NCBI GenBank assembly: GCA_026874595.1
Contig: CM049319.1
Location: 5,856,601-5,920,600, forward strand
Length of the DNA stretch: 64,000 nt
Direction of reading: 5' to 3'
Source of the DNA: Sipunculus nudus
Taxonomy: Eukaryota; Annelida; Sipuncula; Golfingiida; Sipunculidae
The translations under genes and the position numbers were made by a program. The notes under the pieces are model-generated. The model was not told the origin of the DNA, searched no databases, and saw only the letters and a program-made list of their open reading frames with translations. Shown one piece after another: positions 49,728-62,102 of the stretch. Numbering within the stretch: position 1 is the first letter of the stretch; each line of letters starts with the position of its first letter.

Positions 49728-49867
49728 TTAAGTAACCGCGTATTTTCCGGTATTTTCCGGTCGTGTGCCGCGCCCCCTCGTGACGTATGACAGAATGTGA
49801 TCGGCCAGTTCAAGAATGGTGATTACAGACAGTCCCATGAGGAGTGACAACAGTCCCCCGATGTCAG
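49728..49867 (-). CDS. Channel gene exon Q: TM2, GLS selectivity filter, short tail, stop
   Basis: [19 protein letters not shown] is the DEG/ENaC TM2 signature (D.GG..gLf.G.S.l...E). The G-x-S filter is G1269-L-S1271 and the conserved Glu is E1277. A tail of about 26 residues ends in TAA. Confidence 0.93.
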
Positions 49868-52800
49868 CTGTGAAGAAACCAGAAAAGAACAAAAAAGCAT
49901 GAACCAGACATTTTAAAGAATTATTTCAATGATTATTGATTTGACAAAGCTAGAATGTACAATAATACGGGTTCATATTAGGGCTGTATCAATATATCGA
50001 TATATCGATATGAATCGATACACGACGTCGATACGATAACCGAAATGCGTTGCATGCTGTATTGGTGGTATCGATTGCTTGCTAATGAATAGCATTCAAA
50101 CTCTAACTTTACTTATAACCATGACGATTTATAAAATCTAAATGCACTCTATATTTGTTGATTTGGCTGTAAAGACTTAGCTGTAAGTGTATATACACAT
50201 GCACGTCAGTACTTCCATGACAAGCAGGCGCGTGTGAGCGATAATAGGAGAAAGATAATAACGTTTCTCCTTATTAATGAAATCGAAATTCACATCACAT
50301 ATTGCTACTAGGAACAAGGTTACATTCACGTATATATCCTATCTTCATATATATCATTTAATCTCTTTTTTTATTTACGCAGCCTGTCATAGGTTACTTG
50401 TCAAATAAATGGTTAAAGCCTGGGGACAAATCCTGCACAAACAGGAGAGTAACTAGTACTAATGGGATTCTATTCACAGAAATATACAAAACTGTGTAAT
50501 TACATGACATAAAAATACAGCCTATGATCTCCCCACCAAATGCAATTAAACATGTTTGTGCGTGAGGGGGGATGCTAAGGGCTAAGAGAAAAGTGAGATT
50601 TTGGTTGTCTTGATTAGATAGATTTTGATAATTAAAATCAACTGATTTGTTTATTTATTTAATATCAAACTTAAGCTGCTGAAGTGCATGGCATACTAAT
50701 CATGTTGTATGTTAAAATTAAAAAGAAAACATTAAAAAATCAAGAAATAGAGCTTTTATTAAGAAATGATATACAAAAAATTAAACGTACCGTCAATACG
50801 TATCGGTATCGAATTAACGGTATCGCAATACGTATTGTACCGGAAGAGAAGTACCGATACCCAGCCCTAGTTCATATCCATGAAATTTGAAAGATAATAA
50901 TTGTTTTTAAGATTTAGATTATATTTGTTTTATTAATGAAATAAAAAATTAAATAATGAAAGCCAAATCATTGGTAAAGGTCATATACATGAACAGCCTC
51001 AGTTTACAGTCAAGATACTAAACTAAAATTCTTGACTGCCTTATCAGGCCGTCTCTTCCTCATGTGGTTTTTTATGAAATGTGTACTTTTAAATCGTGTT
51101 TTTTAAGCTTGTGAGAAAATGATAAAAAAAATCGGTGTTAAAAGTCGCTCGAATTGACTTAAGGAAGTAACAACAACTGGGATAGGTGCTGATCTCATTG
51201 AAGCTAATGATATATATGTTGCCCATATTTATTAAACCCAAATCGCTTTTATAAAATTAAACATACGTGAGACACAAACTAAGTGTATGGAACAGTCAGA
51301 AAACGTTCTAGGCATACATACCCAATAACTCAATCCATGATTGTCTTCGTGTGAACGTGGACTTGGGTCGTTCTGTATTCTGTGAAAACCTGATCTTTAC
51401 AACAGCAACGTTCCTATGAAAATGAAAGAGACAATGCACTAAAAGTACCACCTGTTATATTTGATTTGACATATACATATATTATCGTTTTATATATTCT
51501 TAATCCACTTAAGCCGTGGGCCCCTGGCCGAGATTAGAAGATATTTAGCAGCATTTTCCTTAAATTCGCTGACCGGGATAGAAACTACGTAATTTTATGC
51601 ATGGTGGTTTCACTACAGGGTATATATATAAACGCCTCATGCACCCCTTCACCTGTAAGCTATTTGTGTAAAAATTTGGATTATCAAGTCCTTAGAAATT
51701 TCTTGTCTGATTTTTGAGGGTCCAAATTTTGTGGGAAACGACTCACAAAATGTTGGGTACCAACTGTCCAAAATTCAAGAGGTCGGAACAGAAAAGTCGA
51801 CCGACTGGAACAAATAGGGCAGTTTGACCACGGCTAGACACGTTACTGTTATTTATTATATTGTTTAACACCATCCAGATTCAGCGTTATTGCTTACCGC
51901 CAATTAACATTTACAACAAAAGGGGACAAGGCATATTTTATACGTTTGAACACAAAGAAACGTAAAACATACTTGCGTGTGACTTCCATGTCCTTGCCTG
52001 AAAGTTCTTCCATTTCCATGTAAATGTCACTAGCATTTGCGCATGCTCCTTGCATTTCCCGTTGATGCTCCGCAATCAAATCTTCATTTTGATCGATCAG
52101 GAGATTGAGCCGTTCAAACAACACTTCATAATAATCTTCCGTGAGATTGAAAAACTCTGACGTTAGTTCTGCACAAGACTCTGTGTTGGTTGTATTAAAA
52201 GACACCAAATTCTGAGTCCATGTATTAATAGTCCCCTCTTTGGTCGTAGAAATGGATGGCAACATTCGCAGAAGTACCCTTTGCTGAAGAAATAATCTCT
52301 CAAATTTTTGTCTTTCAAAGTGCTGGCACATTTTCTTCAAAATGTCTGCACGGTCGTGGTTGATATCTGAAATGAGCGGCGCTGCAACACGCATGCGTGA
52401 ACGTATATGTCCCAACATCCGCCGATGCAACCGATGAACGGGGTCTATTTTTGAGCATGGTGTCTTATTCAAAAATGCGTTTAGGCTTGAAAGTAGCCCC
52501 ATGATAGATGATTCATTCAGGACGAAATTCTCAAACACCCGTTTCAAATTGCTTAAGCTTTTTTGTCTGTACTCTACGAGTTGCAATATTCGGCTATCAC
52601 TTTCTATATGTATTAGCCGCAGACGTGTCAGTTTTCGTTGAAGTGATTCCGTCATGGCTTCTCTTGTGGAATGACCGTATAAATAGCTTTGAAAGCAAAA
52701 GTGTACTGTATGTAACTGTGAGTTCAGCCTCTCGAGCAACAGGATATAACGGTTAATGTGAGATGAACTAGCTCGACCTCCTACCGTCAAACGACTTAGC

Positions 52801-55800
52801 TTTTTACTATAGAAGACACTATTCTGTGTGGCAATATCACAAATCCTTCTTTGGACGGAGTCCCCATTGAAAACCATTATTTCCCCAACTTTGACCATGT
52901 CCTGATAATTCTTAAGAATGTACATCAGGGTTATCATTTTCATTTTTAAATAAGAGGATATATCGTTTCCAAAATCACCCATGGACGCCCCATTTATCAC
53001 GGACAATTCTCCGAGAATACTCTCTAATCCTTTCAGATTCTGGTGTACAACACGGTCGGATGTTCTGTTAAGATGAAGAGTCCAGTATGAAGATCCGAAG
53101 GAAACATCATGTTCCAAATCTTGCCGTGAGTAATACAGACCATCGGATACAAGTTGTTGTAAAATAATTATCTCATCAAGTCCCGTTTTCAGTAATTGCG
53201 AGTGCGTTCTTCTTAAGTCACCAAACGCACGGACTACTTTATTAAACTGTTTGATATTACTCCGCACACGTGCATTGGCGGCGTTTTGACTTTGTTCCAA
53301 TATTGCTGCGCCGTAGAGTGCATTCAGTTGCTGTATTTTGCTGTCAGACAACGAGACACTTGAGCTCTCTGTGTCATACTGATACCCAGGCTTTCTCTGT
53401 TAAAATAGAATACATTAATAACCTGTAATGACTTAAATTGACTAAAACAAATATTTGGGATTTAAACAAAATACAACTAGAGTTGAAAAGTATCTTGCCG
53501 TAGCATTATATACCTTTAATATGGGCATGGGTAGCACAATATATTTTATATGAAGAGTAATAATAAAATGAAAGTATAATAAATTGCAGTTTATATAAAT
53601 TTCTGATGTCCACAAAGGCATAACGTTTAAATTTTATATAAAAAACACATCAACCACAGCTCTTACCCTCTGTTGTTCTTATGCGTAAATGCCGAATAAC
53701 ATATAAAAATATGTTAAATACCTATAACTCACAAAGAAAAATATAAATACATGCGTAATTCATACAACCTTTGATGTGACATTGATGTAGGTCACGTGAC
53801 CCGGTTTTATAAAAGTTCTTATTCTTCCATCTTTCGTATCATTCCGTCCAGCAAAATATATCTGTAATGATAAACAGAGAGGATCTTTTTGTACAGGTCA
53901 GACCAGATTTTCTGTCTTTTGGACAGAACAAAAACATGAATGTACATGAGGTACAGCTACAATCGACAAAAATTCCATACCGTGCGTCTTTAAAGAAGAA
54001 ATAGCCTGCTGAGAGCTCTTGGTACCAGAATGTTGGTCCAAAGTTTGGTCGAAAATAATATAGGACACTATGTAGTTTATTATGGTGGTGCACGGCGGTC
54101 GTATAATAGCAAATAAATTTAAGCAATTTTACGGAACACAGAGTAGCATTCCTTGATGGATAACCCTAAAGGACAATATCACTTTCTGGCGAGTTCAACG
54201 TAATGTGCGTCAAGACCCCCGTCTTCAACCACAAAATTCAATTTTGTATTGAAAATTACATATACACAAGGTTAAGGAATGTGCAAGGTTGTTTACCTTA
54301 AAACCAATGCCCTCTGACCCTGCTGAATATTCATAAGTAGCGGCATTCAGTATCACTGTCATCTCGTCAGCATTTTTCTCTCTTAAATCTGTAAAGTGGT
54401 ACACAATTTTATATACATATTTGAAGAATTTCCTGATGATATCTAGGATTTTAAGATGGTTTAATGACATACCAGTTATATTATTATAATTAAATAATTG
54501 TATAGCCTCATTTAACGCATCGTGTTACAGGAACAATAAATTCGCAAAGTGTATGCATTCATTTTTTCTCTTCCCTCTCTTTCAGTGTAAAAGAATAAAT
54601 TATTTATATGTACCTAAGTAATTTATACTAAAACTATTAGGTTCAGTATACACCTTAAACTGGTAGATTTACACACACAAACACATACCTTTCTTTGAAG
54701 AAACTGTGAAACAACTGGTTCTAGACTTGCATTTTAAAATGCCTTCCATCAAACAACTAGATTTGCCAAACTCACACCTGTACAAGACGAAAAAAACATC
54801 GATTTAATATAATAATACCATATCACATACAAAACTTTCTTGTGGATTCTGCATGTGTTTGCCTATCACATGAACAGATAATGAATATAGCATGACCTGC
54901 AGGGAACTAATAGGAGATAAGGACAAATGACTTCACTCATGGCCTTGTAACCTGCTCATGAGCTTATCACAAGCTGTCAAATTAGCCTCGAGAGCCAATA
55001 TAAGGCAGGGCGAGAACCCTGCACAATTAATGACTGAAAAAAACTTATATAAATCATATAAATAAAATTAATGCACGTCAATGGGCAATCTATAAAAATA
55101 TACTTGTGTAAATAAAATCTTCTAGAGATTATGTATACTTATTCCCAGAATTTTAAAGAAATTGGCTGCTTTTATTTAGTGAATCCAAGCTTGTTGATGC
55201 TTACATGCTAACTCTGACATGGAGCTGCGTCATGAACAAGGGTCGAATTCTTGACTATTTTTTGCAAATAACGATCTTTTACTGGTCATTTCATGTCAAT
55301 AATTATTCAGGGCTTCATTAAAAATCAAAATCTTAATCTTAATCTTAGAAAAACTTGATATAATTAAGATAAACACTCATTCTAATACTGAAGCGATCCT
55401 CCCCGACGTGCACGCCGCCTAGTGGTTGAATCTGAAACGGCTAATTTTGCGTGTGCAAATCCATACAACATGTTTGATTATGCATATTTAACCTGATGCA
55501 AGGTCCTGATATGTAGGGAAAATGTATTCAGCAGTGATAAGTGGATTCATGTAACAAGGGTGTTTGGTCTATACTGACTGACTGATGTTAATTAATTTGA
55601 GCTCTTGGTACACAATAAACAAGGCTGAAACATTTATTCTGTTCTTGCAATAATTTCACCTACAAATTATGCTCACTTAGTTCTGAATGGCAAGAAACTT
55701 TAGCTATAAGACATGCAGACAAACATCCCCGTCTGTTATGACTGCTACTGGAGAACAAAATAGTGCAGATCTATATGAATGTTTTGGCGCAAAATATTAT

Positions 55801-58556
55801 TTCTGTTTATCTTTTCTGGAAACTACAACAAGAATGATCAGTAAAATATTTAAAAGCTTACCTTAGAAGACTGAGTTCTTCTGTGTGTCCTTTATTGACT
55901 AAATAATTAGAACAATAGGTTGTTGAATAATTTCAGGGTTCAGTATAAAACCAATAAAATATTTTTTGCAATTTAAGTATAAAGCATTAGCCTGATTTCC
56001 CTGGAGCAAATCATACGTACTTATCAAAATAGGCGTGAAATAGTTATAATTTCATTATCTGAGTAAACAGTCTATACATATACATGTTGACAAAAACTGT
56101 ACCATATGACCATAGTATGACCATATGAACAATAATAGTGTCATGGACGCTAAATATGGAATCATCAGTGTTCTTTAAATAATCACTCTCGAACGTGTGA
56201 TAAGCATCTCAGGGACTACGCCGTTAACTAAGCCACATGACGTAGAAATATCTAAAGTTATGAAAATTATACATTTCCGTTTCTGTTACAATATTATCCA
56301 TGTAAATGTAGGCCTTTTGACTTTCACTCACGTTTACTCCTAAATGTGCAAATATAACTAATGAAATTTGGTGACAAAAACGATATCTTTACCTTTTTGC
56401 TTGCCATTTTGTGACTTCTGAAGAATATCTGAACTTAAACTCCTTGTTGTAATTTCCGGTTTTACGTTCTGCGCCGAGCTGATACCATGTGACGTCATTT
56501 CCGGTTTGGCTCCTCCCTGTTGTTCCTTCTCTCCTTTGTTACCACGTCGGGGAGAGCAGGAAGACCCCGTGGAACTTTCTTGAAAAAAAAGAGTTTAAAA
56601 AGTAATTTAATATTGCTCATACATGTATAAAAATCGTATAAAATCCTATAACTCCATTAAGAATCAATGCGATGTTTGAAACTTAGGAACTATCAGTTAA
56701 AGCGCACGAGAGGGTTATCCTCCTTCCTATGTTTATGATAACAGCACATACCTGTGCTCTATCTATAAATCATCACATCAATATTTCAGTATAAGAAAAC
56801 AGGCTCTCTGTTTCTTGAATCATAACAGATAGCACTGTGATCATCTTTATCACAATGACACGACGAGTGTAAAAGTACTCCAACAAATATAACTTTCGTA
56901 CCATCATGACAGTTTCCTGGGATGACGGTCACGTGATTCAGGGCAACCTCAGACCAGACACTGTTCAAAGTGGACTTGAATGATAATCTTACTGCGGCCC
57001 TTGGTTTCAGAGTCACGTGTATGGTGATCCAATTCTCTTCTACATTACACGACGGTTGTAGGTCCCACAATACAGTGTCGGTTCCGTTCAGATCTTTTGT
57101 TATTAACGTTAATCCATCACCGGCTGTGGATCTGTACGTAAACTGAATACACTGGACAAATTCGTTGCTTAGCAGTCCTGGAGAGTACAGAGAGGTCACT
57201 AACGGCAGTACTTTGGATCTCAATCTTGCTGCTACATACCATTCTGAAAACATCGAAGATTCCACCATTACGTCAAATATTATGATTATAAATTCAAGGA
57301 CCGAGGAAAGATCTATCATCGTGTTAGGGTTTTAAAATTCCATACATGATATGATAGTCTTTTCATATAAGGTAGCGGGTCAGAACGCCTTTTAAACGCC
57401 TGTCTAGTTTTAGCAGTTTTACAATTTAGCCTTCAAGAAGCGACCCTGATTGGCGGCACTGTCTGTTTTTAAATTATGAGTACACAGAAGTCATACCTGT
57501 ACATTTACGTTATCATTACGCCCTTTCATGTTCAGGTTTATATATATTTTGTCAAGTCTTACTCGTTGTGGAGTGAATCACTTCGAATTTCACATATTCG
57601 AATATCACATATTACTGTTACATCATATAACATACTGCTTTTCATTAAAATTATATTTTATAAATCCAACCTTTGCCGTCTGTGTCTAGCTGCCATTCAC
57701 CCCTCTTGTCGCCATGGTAACCACAAAGATAGGGATCAGCGAATGTACATGATACCGACTTTCCTACAAGAACAATGTCCAAACTAGTCATACATGGACC
57801 TTCATGGGGCGAATGTAAATACATTAAAGATCATGTTGCGAAAGATTTGTACAATAGGCCATGGGGCCTGTTCGGAATGTCGTGTAGCACAGGTCGTGTA
57901 TCGGGTCCGGGGTCACCGCAACTTGTGATGTTTCAACCAGAGGGGACATGAATTACATTTTTTCGGGCCTAGTCATTCAAGGCATCACCTGATTGGCAGG
58001 TGTTTTGACCAAGGCGGGGCAACGAATCTCATGCGCTGTGTTAATGTTGACGCCTGTGATCGCGCCCGGTCCACTTTACATTCGTGTACAGGGGTAAGCA
58101 AACGGAATCGGAACAACATTTAGGCAGGAACCAATTTATTTCAAAGAGAAGACGCTAGGTTTCATGTTATTTCAACATGCTAAACGTATGATTAGGCCCC
58201 TTATATCATTTTATATCGTTGGACTTAATTGATTATCGTATTTATAATAACATCGAATCATTTAGCACATATCTACTGGTTATTTCATTTATTATATATA
58301 CGCCATTAGGGAGTATAGAGCCATCACCCTGTTTGTCCGAGCAGTCAAGGAGACAATACACTCGTTTAATTCTTACATCACACGTAAACAAAACATAATA
58401 CACTATATAATAGGAAAAGTTAAACCACGTAAAGCTAAAAGGATCTCTAGCGTATTTCTTGCGAGTATTGACATTGCTATAACCTCAGTCACAATTAACA
58501 AGACTTTCTAAGGATAAATTATCTTAATGTTCATCCTGGCTGGTTTTAGCTGAAAG

Positions 58557-58647
<91 letters not shown>

Positions 58648-61600
58648 GAGAGAGGAGACAGACAGGAGACAGACAGACAGTCACAGGGGCCACTGATTGA
58701 AGAACCATACATACCGCAAGCATCCTTTTCGTCTGAGGAATCTCCACAGTCATCCTGGCCGTCACACAGTCGTCGTGTTGGTATACACCTCCCCGTACCA
58801 CACTGAAACTCCGTCTTGTCGCATAATTCATACCCTGCCAATTTAAAAAAGCAGTGTATCAGAATGCCAGATATACTCTGACAAAGAAAGTATATAACGT
58901 TCCCGTTATTTGTGATTCATCTTCCTGAACCAGTTGTATTTAAGGTAAATAAAGTGATGGTTAATAATTGGTGTATAGTAGGGTTAAAGTTCTCATTATT
59001 TTTTAAAGTTATTTTATCGAAGGTGAACCAAGTGTTAGAGGAGAGAAAAGTTGAAAAGTCCATTATGGAGTATTGCCATATGATATATGAATTATATCTA
59101 CATATATAAATATATCTACACATATGAATATATGTAGAAATTTATATATGCCACACATGGCTGCCATGATTCAAAATCTACATCATAAATTTCCTGCTTT
59201 TATATTAAGTATATTTCCATTATGTAACACAAACGTTTAAATTATGGAAGGCCATTTTTTACTAGCTTACACTTTATTACCGTTCACATGGCATACACAC
59301 CACACGTTAGGCCTTTATGCCGTTACAAATGAATATTTAATTTCAAATTGTACCGTTACACGCTGGCACATTGCAATATTCCCAGTCGTACGCCTCGTTT
59401 ACATAACACCAGGGTCCATCAGGTCGTCCATCCGGGTTCCTGCACAGGTCAGCGGCTTCAGCCAATGAGCTGTCAGGAAAGTAGGTCACCGACGGAGGGA
59501 GCCTCAGCTGCTCCCATCTCATACATTTTTGGCCTGATAGCGTTGTGTTTTGGTAACCCTTGTAAAACTCTCCCAAACGTGTGCGTTTGCAGTCTTGTTC
59601 TGTCAAATAAATTGCAACCAGGTAAACTAGTAAAACTGACAGATTTACCAAAACATTGATTCAGTTATAACTGTGAATTGTAAGAGACAATATAACATGT
59701 AGGTTTAGGATAAGTAATTTCAAAACCGAATGTAAATATTATAAGTAAACACGAGGAATCTTTGATCAATTTCTATTACATTATTTATCAAAATAAACCA
59801 TACAGACATGAAATTTAATTAAGATAACTGGTCCTATATTATTATTTTTTGCGCTTTTTCTCTTTATTTCTTAAGTTTTTTTTTCCTTCATGGGTTCATA
59901 TTACGTCATAGCTACGCTAGGGTACATACCACAATTGTCGATTTCATCAGACTGGTCGTCACAATCAGCCTTCCCATCACACCTTGCGCTTTCCAATACA
60001 CTTTGGCCATTGGTACACGAGTTGCTTTTCTGCCTTGCCTCACCTTTACATAAATTACGTCAAATATATTAACCTTAAATTCCATTCTTTCGTTCATACT
60101 CGAAAGGTAAAATATCAGACTTTCATGCATATATGACCTTTACATTGCTCAATTAACTTCGATTTACGGTAGATAGGAAATATATCCTGACTCACATTTT
60201 GACAATGGTTCGTCACAGATTTAAGTCCTGATCATCAACATCATAACTAATCTTGTATTATAATATGTGGTGCAATATCATTTCTTCTCAAATACATCAA
60301 GATCTAAACGTTTGAGATAAAATCGCAACATACATTCCGTAAGATGGATTATTCTATTAAGTTTTTAAGGGGTGTTAGTGGAATAAAAAAAAATCAGTAT
60401 GTGCATACTTCTATAATTCCATTGATCAGAGTATTTATTAAAATGTTTTACTCACATTTAGGAGCGTAACAATACTGCCAGCGGATAGCGGGATCTGTTG
60501 TGTAACACCAGACAAACATGTCATGACCTCCGGGATTACGACAATAGTTGCTGGCTCCCCCTAGCGAGTTCTCAGGGAACTCGTCCCCAATGTGCTGGTG
60601 CGTGTGAGGATATTGTTCATCCCATCTCTGACAGGCAGCGCCCTCTACCGTGCTGCTGAGGCTCCCGTTATACCACTCCCGTCCATCAACAATTTCCACA
60701 CATCCTATATCAGTCTGACGATCTGAAATACCGAAATTTAACTTCCGTAGGACTGTTTAAAGTGTCGCTTTATTTGTTTTATTTTTGCCGTTATAATTTA
60801 TAATATCTGATGGTAGCATCTTGGAACCGCAAATATTAAGTTTTATCACTGAGCTTACATCCACCCATCCCCTTCCCCTAGAATAATCCGCTGTCATCTA
60901 TATAATAACTGACCATGGCACTAAATGATTGTCACGCAACGCCTCTGTGACCACCCCTAGTTTTGGTCTTGTAATGTCGGAAATGGTGCCATGTGTGTAC
61001 CAAGAGAGTAAATTTTCACAATTTTTCCATTGATCTTAAATTTGCGAAATATCAAAAACGATGCCAGCGGGACAACTCTGCCCATGGAACCCACTTCCCG
61101 GACGAAGCCGACGCAGAAGTCGCGGGGACCTGTCTAAACGTAAACACGGCTAATATACAAGTATTTAAAATGTAACTCTCCAATTATAATTATTCCCCAT
61201 TTTATTTTGTGTAATAATTTACATTATTATTTTAGTATCATGCTTACTCATCACCAATGTGTGCACTCATACACACAACCAAATTCATTTCAGATACTTT
61301 TAAGTCATTTTGCATTAAACTCATTAAGGGAAACGAAGGGAAACCTGATAAATGGCCGCCTCGTTGTGTGGCCATTATTTAAACAAGTTTTTAGTTATTT
61401 CAGACGTGACTCACCACAACCAAGGGGTTCATCGGCGTTAAGATCGCAGTCCACGTGACCATCACAGAACTGATGACGTGGTATGATCTGTCCCCCGGGA
61501 CACTCAAACGTGTCGAAACCAGCCGACTCTGTCAGAAACACACAGGAACAGGTATTTATTAAAACAGTTCATCATGATATCAGCATTGTTGTTTAATAAC

Positions 61601-62060
61601 AGAACAAAACATAATCTGGCAAAGGTTCACCAGTCTAAAAAATATATTTATGTGGTTTGAAATAGCCTCGTGGACTTTGGATGTATAGGTTCGAAGGCGG
61701 CCTTCAGAAAAAAGGTATACTTTCCCAGACCCGCCAAGAGTGCAGAAAGACAGGGAGTTTAACATTAACACGTGTGGCTACCTTCCCTATTTCCATATTT
61801 GGTAGACACAGTCAACAAACAGGCAATGAATGTGTCTTTTCGGAAAAGGAAATGATCGCATGATGCAATCATTAATAAGGACAGTAAAAAAAGACAAACA
61901 ATAATCGTCGAATGCACTAATTGGCACACCGAGTATTAGATTAAGAAGTGTAGATCCCCCCAAAAATGTATAATAAAAAGGATACGGTAAGGAATAATGT
62001 ACGAAATACACAAGCAAATCAGTAAGAAAAGATAGTAGCATTTTACCATATTATGTGTTT

Positions 62061-62102
<42 letters not shown>

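Noticed and set aside
51894-51972. Exon O extended to its stop codon at 51894
   Set aside because: A strong donor (AA|GTATGT) at 51972 joins in phase to exon P, which carries the expected palm strand and leads to TM2.
59354-59360. Alternative donor T|GTAACG at the end of kringle 2
   Set aside because: It would delete the last kringle cysteine; AACG|GTACAA keeps both the Cys and the frame.
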